Of a stretch of DNA of 64,000 nucleotides, positions 36,453 through 50,162 are shown one piece after another. The position numbers and the translations under genes are program-made. The number at the start of each line of letters is the position of its first letter. The first letter of the stretch is position 1. This DNA comes from Eleginops maclovinus (taxonomy: Eukaryota; Chordata; Actinopteri; Perciformes; Eleginopidae), in NCBI RefSeq assembly GCF_036324505.1, contig NC_086352.1, forward strand, positions 7,150,501-7,214,500, in the 5' to 3' direction. The notes beneath the pieces are model-generated. The model was not told the DNA's origin. It worked only from the letters and a program-made list of their open reading frames with translations, and ran no database searches.

Positions 36453-36776
36453 ACAGTGTTATATATGGTATAGGGTATGTTGGGGACTATTTCCGCGGGG
36501 ATTAAAACACATTTTGTGCGAAATGTTGAACTAGATATGTGTCTTGAGCTAGACGCATTAAAACTAAATAGTTTCCCAATTAAAAAGCTCATTTTGTGTT
36601 ATTAATTGGCACAAAGAATGAAGCATAAGAACGGCTCGAGACACCTCCTGTGGCGAGTCAAATTATGGATTTTGTAGTAAGTAGCCGTGTAATAAGCTGG
36701 ATAATATTCAGTGAGCCGAAAGGAACGCGGCTTAAAAAAAGCATCCTTTATTTCTCAGATCTGCACCTTTCAGTGC
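36453..36776. other. Unannotated stretch
   Basis: Nothing recognised. Confidence 0.4.
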
Positions 36777-36875
36777 ACTCCACAAAGGCCACAAAACCAA
36801 CACTTGGTCTCCATTACACAAATGTCACACTTTAACCCTCTGCAGCTGTAAAGGCTCTTGGGAAATCCCAGCTGA
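36777..36875. repeat. Duplicated segment, copy B
   Basis: Matches 35482-35555: cactccacaaaggccacaaa, then a 25-base insertion, then tttaaccctctgcagctgta and aaggctcttgggaaatccca. Confidence 0.6.
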
Positions 36876-38045
36876 GTGTTGTTTATCTTTTCAATTTCAG
36901 AGCAGGGTAAGGTGAAACGGGACAAAATGTGCTTTTTTGTGTGTGTTGGCAGTGCCGCTCGCTCCTGTTACAGACAGTGACTTCTGTTGTTGGTGTTTCC
37001 CATTCCCTGTGTACTTCTTTTTGTGAAATGGGTGATTTTTCTGCAGCAACCGTCTTGACGAAAAACCATTCTGTGAGGTGAATGGCAGAGAGAGATCCTT
37101 AAATGATAGCAATCATCAAGCCTCAATTCAATGGCTTTCAGTATGTACTATAGGCGCCTGTGAATCTATTAAGCAGACATTCTCCTTCTACGATGGGGCA
37201 GAAAACAGCGAGTGACGGAAAGTACAACTGCAGAGGAACCACAGTTATAATGCGTTTCAATACAAAGATTGCTCACATTGAAGGGAATGATTGCAAAATG
37301 TACGTTAGATTCAAACCCAACACATTTCCCTAATTTCTGCCTCAAAGACTCACAGCAACGGTTTTATAGCCAATTTTCTTTGCCATTGAAACACTTGGGA
37401 AATCACACGTTTCTACATGATTACCACATTCATCCAGAAGTGTCATCTTCAATCTGTCCGCGTTTCTGTAAACAATCAGCATCAGTCGTACTGTTAAACA
37501 TGAGGATTCAAAAAAGTCAATTTACACAAATTCCAAGCTTTTAAAACAAAGATAAGAAATGCAACAAAAGCCACATTTACATGCATCTTCAAACCTTCAA
37601 GACTGGAAGGAAATGAAATGACTAAGACACAAACAAAACACAAATTAACCAGATTCAAGAAGCTGCTTGTCTTACATATGGAAGGATCTCATCTACAGAT
37701 TTGCAGAATGAGACAACAGGATCTTTATTCTAAAAGAAAGACTGCTCTCAATCACTTGAATTTAGTTATACTTTGCTGTTGTGTTAAAATGTTGTCAATA
37801 AACCTAAAAAGGAAATCCGCTTTGGGAAAACATCTGGTTGGTTTGTGCAATGACAGTAGCTTCAAACTGAACTAAAGAGCAGAAAAGAAACGGGAACAGA
37901 TGTATTTTTGGTTAAAAAGAGACACTCAGAACAGCAGTGGTGAGTCAGAAACTACTGTAGCATTAGTGGAAAAGTACTGTTATAATCTACACTATGCTTC
38001 TTAACATTGCTTAGTTGAAGACTTGATTGGATTGGTCAAGAGCTT
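36876..38045. other. Unannotated stretch
   Basis: Frames of 85-91 codons at 37269-37544 and 37618-37875 (+) show no domain. Nothing else recognised. Confidence 0.4.
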
Positions 38046-38140
38046 TCCTAAACGCTGAAATGAGTCAGCCTTTTAGCACTTCCTGTCCCCTGGTCAATGG
38101 TTTTCTGAATGTGTTTTTGGTTTGGATAGCCTGAACTAAG
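38046..38140 (+). repeat. Dispersed repeat, copy 1 of 2
   Basis: Shares aaacgctgaaatgagtcagc, ttttagcacttcctgtcccc and gtttggatagcctgaac with 45705-45795. Confidence 0.55.
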
Positions 38141-38267
38141 GTCTGTGTTTAGGGTTAGGGAACACAAGCGGAAGAGACGTCATGTTTTGTTCTACGACAT
38201 AAAATAAGTCAGTGAATACCCCACTGGTGAACTTAAAATAAACCATGAAAGTATCAGTCACTTGTGC

Positions 38268-38600
38268 CGAGCTAAGTAAGGGATAATGTGAAGCGAGGCG
38301 GTAATTATTGAAAAAAGAACACCCGACCCAAGGAAACATCGATCATTCCAAGCCCGTTCAGTTTCTTTTCCACTAACAAGCCCTTAAACAATGCCAGAGC
38401 CCATACTGTGTTCATGTTAGCGTTGACTTCCTGTGTCTTCTTCTGGTGATTTCACGTCCTGCTCTGCATTTTAACCTCTTTCCTTCTCTCCCTTGATCCT
38501 ACTTAGCAACAGTGATGTCATGCTTAGCAGCGGTGATTTATCGAGTATTAACAACCTCTGAAATGTCGGAATTGACCAAACAGGATCGAGTATTCAACTG
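38268..38600 (+). repeat. Dispersed fish repeat, copy 2
   Basis: Begins agctaagtaagggataatgt, passes through aaaagaacacccgaccca and ends ttgaccaaacaggatcgagt plus attcaactg. Matches 2620-3080, partly in inverted arrangement. It follows the repeat at 38046 closely. Confidence 0.5.
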
Positions 38601-39624
38601 TAAAAAGCTGTCAATGACATGAAGAAAGAAGGACCCATAGTGGCCTAAAAAATGAGCATTGATTCCTTTCAACCAGGGGACAATCTCTGAGGCGGACCGA
38701 CTGATGCGATGCATGTGGCTGCAAATTAGTTCTCCTTCCTCGTACTCCTCCTCTTCCTCATCCTCCCGCTCCTCTCTTCTTCTGCTTGCATAAGCCCTGA
38801 ATAAGAGCAGCGGTGGAGTAATGAGTGCTCCTGGCTGAGAGATCTAACTGCAGCAGCCATCGTCCCCTGATCAATAACTGTCACCAGGGACCCCAAGGGA
38901 CCAAACTACCGTCTCCTAGAGGCACAACTCTGTGTGGGGGAGTGTGTGTGTTCAACACAAATGCATGGAAATGGATGAGAGTAGTTCAGAAATGTGTGTG
39001 TGTTAGTGTAAGCACCTGCAGCTTCTCCCCGGGGTTGGTAGATACTGCAGCTTATTAGGGCTAATGGGCTTCTTTAAGGACCTTCCCTCATTATTGGGAC
39101 GCTTTCGTCGCTCTTGCTGTCCCTCTTCTCCATCATGTGAATGTGGAATCCATGCCTCATGTCTCGCTGTTATGCATAAGCACAGGCATCGGGAGTGTGT
39201 GGCTAAATAAAGATTAGCTCATGACAAATAACTCCTTTTTGTGAATTCTTGCGCAGTTTTGGACTATATGGTAAATGAGCTTACAGTTTATACAGAATAC
39301 AAATACAACACCCTGTGATCCTCACATGGTATTGCTGATACTCATTCAGTCTCTCAAACTGGACAAAGATGACTTTCAGTTTATATCCATTTCAAATAAG
39401 CGTTTCTACGGTCACTCCATGATAAAGAGCTGCAGGCTTTAATGCAGTTTGTGAGAGAACCAGCACACCTCCTCTGCACCATTGAGGTTAAATATGTACT
39501 TTTGTGTCTTCCTGTTTTCTGGGAAACTTCTCACAAAAATGTACTATTAAAATACGCTTGCTGTTACATCGTGTGACCACAGGTGTCGCGACAACAACCA
39601 GGACCGATCTTAAGACTGTAAAAC
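38601..39624. other. Unannotated stretch
   Basis: A 77-codon frame at 38825-39058 is not supported. The part 39080-39230 is repeat-free and mixed in composition. Confidence 0.4.
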
Positions 39625-39740
39625 GTTAAATGGGCCCTATTAAGCCTTTTGGGGTTCTCTCCTTCCTGTAGTGCGTTACATTGCATAGGTTTCAGTGCAT
39701 GTTAATGGTCTGCGAAGGCTAAAATCCCTGTGTTCTCTCC
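39625..39740 (+). repeat. TTAA-MITE family fragment
   Basis: Starts gttaaatgggccctattaag and continues cttcctgtagtgcgttaca, caggtttcagtgcatgttaa-like sequence and tctgcgaaggctaaaatccc, the left third of the family represented complete at 49808-50162. The remainder is missing. Confidence 0.55.
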
Positions 39741-42570
<2,830 letters not shown>

Positions 42571-44090
42571 AGAGAGGCATATGTTTATCATAGGTACACT
42601 TCAACTATGAGAGACAGAATGGGAAATCACATTGTAGGATTTTTAATGAATTAATTATAAATTCCTCGGTAAAATAAGTATTTGGTCACCTATAAACAAG
42701 TAAGATTTCTGGCTCTCACAGACCTGTAACTTCTTCTTTAAGAGGCTCCTCTGTCCTCCACTCGTTACCTGTATTAATGGCACCTTTTTGAACTCGTTAT
42801 CAGTATAAAAGACACCTGTCCACAACCTCAAACAGTCATACTCCAAACTCCACTATGGCCAAGACCAAAGAGCTGTCAAAGGAGACCAGAGACAAAATTG
42901 TAGACCTGCACCAGGCTGGGAAAACTGAATCTGCAATAGGTAAGCAGCTTGGTGTGAAGAAATCAACTGGGAGCAATTATTAGAAAATGGAAGACATACA
43001 AGACCACTGCTAATCTCCCTCGATCTGGGGCTCCACGCAAGATCTCACCCCGTGGGGTCAAAATGATCACAAGAACGGTGAGCAAAAATCCCAGAACCAC
43101 ACGGGGGGACCTAGTGAATGACCTGCAGAGAGCTGGGACCAAAGTAACAGAGGCTACCATCAGTAACACACTACGCCGCCAGGGACTTAAATCCTGCAGT
43201 TCCAGACGTGTCCCCCTGCTTAAGCCAGTACATGTCCAGGCCCGTCTGAAGTTTGCTAGAGGGCATTTGGATGATCCAGAAGAGGATTGGGAGAATGTCA
43301 TATGGTCAGATGAAACCAAAATAGAACTTTTTGGTAAAAACTCAACTCGTCGTGTTTGGAGGAGAAAGAATGCAGAGTTGCATCCAAAGAACACCATACC
43401 TACTGTGAAGCATGGGGGTGGAAACATCATGCTTTGGGGCTGTTTTTCTGCAAAGGGACCAGGACGACTGATCCGTGTAAAGGAAAGAATGAATGGGGCC
43501 ATGTATCGTGAGATTTTGAGTGAAAACCTCCTTCCATCAGCAAGGGCACTGAAGATGAAGCGTGGCTGGGTCTTTCAGCATGACCATGATCCCAAACACA
43601 CCGCCAGGGCAACGAAGGAGTGGCTTCGTAAGAAGCATTTCAAGGTCCTGGAGTGGCCTAGCCAGTCTCCAGATCTCAACCCCATAGAAAATCTTTGGAG
43701 GGAGTTGAAAGTCTGTGTTGCCCAGCGACAGCCCCAAAACATCACTGCTTTAGAGGAGATCTGCATGGAGGAATGGGCCAAAATAGCAGCAACAGTGTGT
43801 GAAAACCTTGTGAAGACTTACAGAAAACGTTTGACCTCTGTCATTGCCAACAAAGGGTATATAACAAAGTATTGAGATGAACTTTTGTTATTGACCAAAT
43901 ACTTATTTTCCACAATCATTTGAAAATAAATTCATTAAAAATCCTACAATGTGATTTCCTGGATTGTTTCCCTCATTCTGTCTCTCATAGTTGAGGTATA
44001 CCTATGATGAAAATTACAGGCCTCTCTCATCTTTTTAAATGGGAGAACTTGCACAATTGGTGGCTGACTAAATACTTTTTTGCCCCACTG
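42571..44090 (+). mobile_element. Tc1-like transposon, DD34E, left end truncated
   Basis: The right terminal repeat is complete, ending aatacttttttgccccactg at 44090 followed by TA. Long inner inverted repeats pair 42585-42652 with 43931-44012 (tcataggtacacttcaac... against ...gttgaggtatacctatga). The left copy lacks the outermost 70 or so bases and about a dozen internal ones, so sequence similarity starts near gagagaggc at 42571. It encloses a nearly complete but frameshifted transposase gene. Without its left outer repeat this copy should be immobile. Confidence 0.9.
42855..43875 (+). pseudogene. Tc1-like transposase, frameshifted
   Basis: The first frame opens at the ATG at 42855 with [20 protein letters not shown], the N-terminal helix-turn-helix DNA-binding region, and stops at a TAG near 42981. 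Just before it, a likely 2-base loss (tcaactggg at about 42964) shifts the frame. The gene continues in another frame to 43875; from the ATG at 43063 it is open for 270 codons. That part has the second DNA-binding segment, the first catalytic D in VIWSDETK, the GGG-type [12 protein letters not shown] box, the second D in [10 protein letters not shown], and E in [15 protein letters not shown], with 34 residues between the last two. Total length would be the usual 340 or so residues. Catalytic residues are intact; only the frameshift, and the missing left end of the element, disable it. Confidence 0.92.
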
Positions 44091-44092
44091 TA

Positions 44093-45185
44093 AATCATGA
44101 ATTACTCATTATACCTTTAGTGTTGGAGAGTTTCTGAGTGCAAGTCAAGGCTTTGTGTGTGCACACTTTGAAGCTTTCTTCCTACGGCCGTCTGAAGGGC
44201 CTGAAACGGGGGGAGGAAGGACTATCTTTAAAAAGCTCTTTGCTTCTTTGCCATGTTTTTATGTAATATCAACGTAACATCAGGCCTCGTGTGAAAATCC
44301 CGTAAGAACAGATGTGTGTTTGAGTCCTTAATTTAGTTTCATTTTGTGGTCTTTTCTCTTTCTTCTAAGCTTTTAAACTCTCCGTACTCTACATGAGTCG
44401 GGTTCATTTTGCAGGACAAACTATGAAAAAAGTCATGAAATTACATTAAAAACAACACGTACTTTATTAAGTGGAAAGTTAAAGAGCTTTACCAGTCCTT
44501 TATCCAGGTTCCTTTTAGAATACCCTTGTCGTTTTGTCTTTGTCTAGCTGCTTTTAAACTGTCCTTACCCTACATGAAGGTTGTCTATTTTTGGAAATTA
44601 CACATATTTAGAAACACACAAAAGGACTTTACATTTTCTGCTAGAATAAGTATTTTAACAAACAAATATCTATAAATCCTTCCATCTGCATTTAAAGTGA
44701 CTATTTTGTATTGAAAGTATGCCTGGATCATTTGATTGATAATTCATTCAGCTTGTCTCTACATGATATTTAAATAATGAGTGTTTACCCAGGGACAGGA
44801 CTGACTCCAAAGGCTCGAAATATCTAGTCATTTTCTTAAATGTTCTCATAGGTACAAACTTTTAAGTGTGATATATTTTCCATGGGGAAATATCAGACTT
44901 CCACGCAACGTTGAACTCATTATGACACGATTGAATCTTTTCCCAACGCTGGCAATTAGTTTTACAAGTTCATCAGGGGCTTGTTTTTCTGGCAATTCAA
45001 AGAAAAATGCAAAGAAAACAACAAAATAACTCCTTTTAAGAAATCATGTGAGCTAATGAATGAGGGTACGTTGCATATATACACCTTGAGAGAATGGGAG
45101 CTCATCTATTCGGTCTTAGTACGGCATCTGTCCATACCTCCTCATTCAACAGTATTTAAATGACTGTACAGTGTATGTACAAATA
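44093..45185. other. Unannotated stretch
   Basis: AT-rich; nothing recognised. Confidence 0.45.
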
Positions 45186-45236
45186 CGTTGTATATGTTGT
45201 GCATATGACAACTAAAACCTTGAAACCTTAGTTCTC
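45186..45236 (+). repeat. LINE 3' tail fragment
   Basis: The bases tgtgcatatgacaactaaaa followed by ccttgaaacctta match the tail of the element at 29384-29544. Confidence 0.45.
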
Positions 45237-45704
45237 TATTAGTCTCCTTTTCTTAGGTATTACTTTCCAGAAACAGACATCCCGCCATTTCTTTCTACAA
45301 ACAACAAAAGGTAATCCTACTGATCCCTGACCTGTAATATTCAACGTAAATCCATCATATATAACATGTCCTCTTCATAAAAACAGTCTTCATATTCTTT
45401 CTGATCCTAAAGTTGAGGTGATACCTGAAAACCAAAGCAGCATCAACAGTCTCCCTGCTTGTTATTCATCCCCCACTAGATATTGTTTTGAAGCGTTTGT
45501 CTGAGCCTACATACCATTTCAGCCATAACTTCCAGAGGAGTAAAGCTCTCTGAAGGAGGAGGATCCAGCGAAGCTCCCTGAGTGGGGAGGAGAGAAGAGA
45601 GGAGGGGGAGGAAACAGAGACGTCTGCAGTAAATTGAATCACTGGAGCCTTAAATATACTGCTATGATGAAAGATGCTTAATGGTGGTGCAGGCATGAGT
45701 CCTA
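45237..45704. other. Unannotated stretch
   Basis: Nothing recognised. Confidence 0.4.
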
Positions 45705-45795
45705 AACCCTGGAAATGAGTCAGTATTTTAGCACTTCCTGTTCCCTCATATGTTTTTTGACGTCATTTTGGTTGGAATAAGCTCTGTAAACGACA
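45705..45795 (+). repeat. Dispersed repeat, copy 2 of 2
   Basis: Shares aaccctggaaatgagtcag, attttagcacttcctgttcc and tttggttggaataagctctg with 38046-38140. Confidence 0.55.
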
Positions 45796-47084
45796 TCACG
45801 CCCAACATTAGCCGCCTTTAGCTTAGCAGTGGTGTAGTTCCTTTACAGACTAATGTCAGCTTTTTACTTCAGAAATAATATGTGCAGATTATCTTGCAGA
45901 ACAAAATGTGGAAGTATCAAAAACAGATTATTTTCTGCAATTTTCCAAAATCAATGGAAAAATCCCATTGATTTTTTTGTGGAGGGAGCCAGGGCCCACT
46001 GAAGAAACAAGTCACCCCTGCACCACTCTATATCTGACAATGAGACATACCACCACCTAGCAAAGTTACTAATAAACATATTCATGCTTTAACACGTGAA
46101 CAATGGAAATGTGGAATCTGGTTATTTTCTATCTTATCTATAATGAATAAAAGTGTGTGTGTGTGTGTGTGTGTTACATGCAATTCTTATTGATGATTAT
46201 GCAACATGCTAAACAAAGGCATTAATCACATCCACCACCCACAACAATCCCCTCCCCACTCCTCTCCCTGCAGTGAGAACAGAGTGGGTAGCAGGGGGGT
46301 TATCTTTTGTACATGTGAAATCACGCCACTGGTTATTTACTGTATGTTTACATCCTGCTGTGTGAGGACGTTTTACTGATTGGTCTAACACGTGTTTTCC
46401 CCCCACAAATAAATGGTTTGCTTAATGAAATTAGGCAGATTTTACCCTTTTTATAAGAAAACTCTAAATATATGGACACCTGAAGCACAATAATTAAGAA
46501 AACTCCCAATTTTATTGTTTTTTAGTGAATATTATATAACAGGTAACGCAATCGAAGCAGCATTTTACATCAAAATCATGAGGACTGTAAGATGCATTCC
46601 AGTGACGTTTGGATTACTACATTTCCCATAATGCAACTCTGAATGTGTATAATACATCCACATAAATCAAACCCCACACCCCCTGGTCTGAGACACTTAA
46701 AAACCGTCAGCCCATGCAGAGATAGTAATGACAACGCTTCAGATCTGACAAAACTCCGGCACTGAAAACATTATAAAACCATTTATATTACAGAAGAGTG
46801 ATAACACCGAGGGTATTAATGGGGAAGCAACTTTTCAAGTGCCTGAACAAAAAGGAAGTTTGCCCACAAATCTCGTCTCTGCATCTTTAAAAACAATCAA
46901 CACATCACAGTCACAGAGTCAATGCACAACTATTTCCTCAGGAGGGGGTCCACTAATGGGCTTCCCGGTGTTTGGAATAATCCAACTACGATTTTGTGAC
47001 CTCGGTGTCCTGTGACGATGCATAAAGCTTTGTGATTGGTGAAGATTAAAATATCTGCTTCATTAAAACAAGCTCCTTACTTAC
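45796..47084. other. Unannotated stretch
   Basis: Apart from a GT tract at 46153-46174 no repeat is recognised. A ZNF143-like actacatttcccataatgca lies at 46616-46635. Confidence 0.4.
46153..46174. repeat. (GT)n microsatellite
   Basis: Perfect GT tract of 11 units. Confidence 0.96.
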
Positions 47085-47645
47085 ATTCCTTTGACCCTTC
47101 ATCCCTCCTACATCCCTTCATCCCTCCTTCCTTCCTTACATCCCTTCATCTATCATCCTCCTGCCTTCCCTTCATCCCTCCTTCCCATCCCTTCAACTTT
47201 TCATCCCTTTCTTACTTCCCTACTTCCATTCATCCCTCCCTCCTTATATCCCTTTCATCCCTTTATCCAATAATCCCTCCTTCCTTACATCCTCTCACTA
47301 TGCATCCCCTATTCCATACATCCATTCAATTATTCATTTCGCCTTCCCATATCCCTTTGTCCCTCCCTACCAACTACTAACCCTTAATCCCTTCCTACAT
47401 CCCTTCCACCTTTCATCCCTTCCTACATCCCCTCATCCAATAATCTCTGCTGTCCTGCAGTGGCTCAGAAGGGACTTGGACTGGGAGCCGTAGGGTCGCC
47501 GGTTCAAGTCCCCGAACAGACCTAATGATGTAGTGTGGCCTGCTACTTGGAGAGGTTCAAATTCACCATTCATCCCTTCCTCACTAAACCCCTACATCCC
47601 CTCGACCCTTCATATATCCCCTACATCCATTCATCCCTCCGTCCA
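47085..47645. repeat. Pyrimidine-rich degenerate tandem repeat
   Basis: Loose repetition of catccctt/catccctcc/ttccttaca modules with almost no G on this strand. A truncated V-SINE at 47451-47567 splits it. Ser/Pro/Leu-rich frames across it are artefacts. Confidence 0.9.
47451..47567 (+). mobile_element. V-SINE, 5' part only
   Basis: Starts ctgcagtggctcagaaggg, has the B box ggttcaagtccccgaacaga near 47511 and continues to gcctgctacttggagaggtt, then stops before the conserved central core. It lies within the pyrimidine-rich tract, which resumes directly after it. Confidence 0.78.
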
Positions 47646-47855
47646 CTCTCTTAGGTACCGTCTGGGTTCTTGTATTCAGATCAAGTAGAAGGACACCTGA
47701 CACTGAACCCCCACTTTGGGTCTCTGTCTAGACTTCAGTTTGTCCTTCAGACCAGCCTCACCCTTTTTAACTCCTCCTCTCACATAACATATCTCCTGTG
47801 AATCTTTAAACGTCATGGTGTGGTCCTTGCTAGTGGAGCAAGAATTATTCCTCAA

Positions 47856-47857
<2 letters not shown>

Positions 47858-47943
<86 letters not shown>
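47858..47943. repeat. (GT)n microsatellite
   Basis: Perfect GT tract of 43 units. Confidence 0.98.
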
Positions 47944-47947
<4 letters not shown>

Positions 47948-48264
47948 GATTAAATTATTACATTTCTCTCAACCAAAGTTTGACCGAAAAGAATTGGGGC
48001 ATATTTATTGCTGTAAATTCCCCTTCTATCACACTGCAATACTTTTCACTGCTATGTGCAAAACACAAAATAATGGTACACTTTGGATGAAACAAACACT
48101 GAATGTGAATCAATCTTATCATCCAACTCTCTCCATCACACTAAAGAAGCATATTTCCCTACATGTTGAACTAGTATTTGAACTCCTTGCACCCTCCGAG
48201 CAAAACAGTAGCACCTCCTTCATTCGTCGGATTTATCAGTAAATAAAATAGTGATTTTACTCAA

Positions 48265-48291
<27 letters not shown>
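48265..48291. repeat. (CA)n microsatellite
   Basis: Perfect CA tract of about 13 units. Confidence 0.97.
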
Positions 48292-48295
<4 letters not shown>

Positions 48296-49807
48296 AGCAG
48301 ATATGACCCACAACCCATTGCATCTAGCACTCGAAACTAACAAGAAGCATGACGCCCGACGTCCCAAAGGTCCCAAAGTAAATGCAGTGATTCACATCAA
48401 TAACTTAAAGAAACATTTACCACGGGTAGCAAAAGGTTAAAAGCACCACACTGCACCGTCACAGCTCTGCACGTCTCCCTGGTTGCATAACTTCAATCAA
48501 AAATGAAAAAGGTAAATTAATATTGAAGTGTACGTCTTTAAGCTTTGCATCACACTAACCTGCCAATGCTTCACTGGGGAAACTGAAAACTGTATAAAGT
48601 GGGGATTGTTTTGTTCAACGACAAGGAGCGACTGGACTTTTAGTGGTGAAAGGTTTTAATAACTTCATCATTTTAGTTTTGCGTTCCTCTTTTACTATAG
48701 ATATGCAACTTTTTAGCAATTCAGTTCTTGCATTTAAATATCTTAAACCAAAACTACCTCAAGAAGCTAAAATGCCCTGCAGAGTGAAGGGAGAATGTTC
48801 ATCACTATGAACACTTTGGCTTTACACAAAAACATCAAAGCAAAACTATGGATGTCTGCGGGTTATGCAGTGAGCATGTTTGGATTTGGTTAAGGTTTGA
48901 CTTTGGAAGAGTAGAGTCTGTTGTGTGGAAATATTTTAACTGGTTTAAAGGACATTTCAGACATGGAGGGTGTTTGCATACAATCTTCTAAACTTTGCTT
49001 AAGAAATGATTTGATGCATAATGTCAAACTAATATTTAAAATGTAAATAAAAGACTGACTTTAATCATGTAAATCCAACTCAACTGGAACTTAAAGTTGA
49101 CCAAAAACAGGAGCATTGTTGTCCTCTGGAGAAAATGTTTTATATTGCAATATTTATTTTACATGAAAACAAATGGAAATATCAGTCATTTATTTTCAGT
49201 ATCGCACAGCCCAATTTCCAGCATACCTTTATTCAGTGTTATCGTTCTTTTTGAAGTTACATATTCATTTCTATGGTTGTTTTTTTTGTGTGTGTTTTGT
49301 ATAAAGAGTACGTTTCTATAATGCATCACCCTATGAATGTGGGAAAATTTAGATAATACTAAACTGGAGAAAAACCGTACCAAACCTAATCTTAAATGTC
49401 CAAAAACTAACCAACCCAGAGAGAAACCCAGCCCCCTGTATCTGCTCACTGCACACTGTATTTCTGAGAACATAAAGCACAGCGGGGAAAGGCCACCTGT
49501 TTTTTTGGATTAAAGAATAAAACGGTAAAAAGCTTAATTCCAAAAGCCAGCATCCACCTATCCTCCGCTGCCCTGCACCACGTCACATAATCACAGTGTG
49601 AGAAGGGGGGGTTGCATGCTGGGGACTCCCTGCTGAGACTAAAGATCAGCTGTTTGTGCCCAGCAGGTCGGAGACACAGCAGGAGACGCCTCAGACAAAC
49701 AGCGTGGGCGAGAGGTGAAACACAAGGGAGGACACAGCATGGAAGCAGAACAACAGGCGAAAAGTCCAAGAAAATCTGAACTGAAACCAACAAACACACG
49801 TCATTCT
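48292..49807. other. Unannotated stretch
   Basis: No recognised gene. The 165-codon minus-strand frame at 49446-49943 runs into the MITE at its upstream end and has no domain. Confidence 0.4.
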
Positions 49808-50162
49808 TTAAAGGGGGCCTACGATGCACCTTTCCTGTAGTGTGTTCTGTAGGTTTGTGTGCATGTAAATGGTTTGCAAAGGCTAAATTAGTATAATAAG
49901 CACTCCAACAAATTGTACGTGATAGGCTAAGGGGGCGGGACATCTCTCAGCGGCTGACCAACCACAACAGAGACGGCCAGCTAACCAATCAGAGCAGACT
50001 GGACTCTGGTTTCAGACAGAGGGTGAAAAGAGGTGCTGCAGCACAGCCAGTATGAGAGAAATAAAGAGCTTTTTGAACCTTAAAGCATGGAGACATGTCC
50101 CAGGAGAGACACTACATACTGATATGAATAAACTGGAAATGAGCAGATTATGTCCCCTTTAA
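49808..50162 (+). mobile_element. TTAA-flanked MITE, full-length
   Basis: Begins ttaaagggggcctacgatgc and ends agattatgtcccctttaa; the two ends are inverted copies and each carries the TTAA target site. The 355-bp inside has no reading frame. Related copies: complete at 31285-31660 (reverse), partial at 15110-15245, 39625-39740 and 60141-60310. TTAA preference points to a Kolobok or piggyBac source of transposase. Confidence 0.82.

Noticed and set aside
49446..49943. A 165-codon minus-strand frame
   Set aside because: It overlaps the TTAA MITE at 49808 and has no domain.
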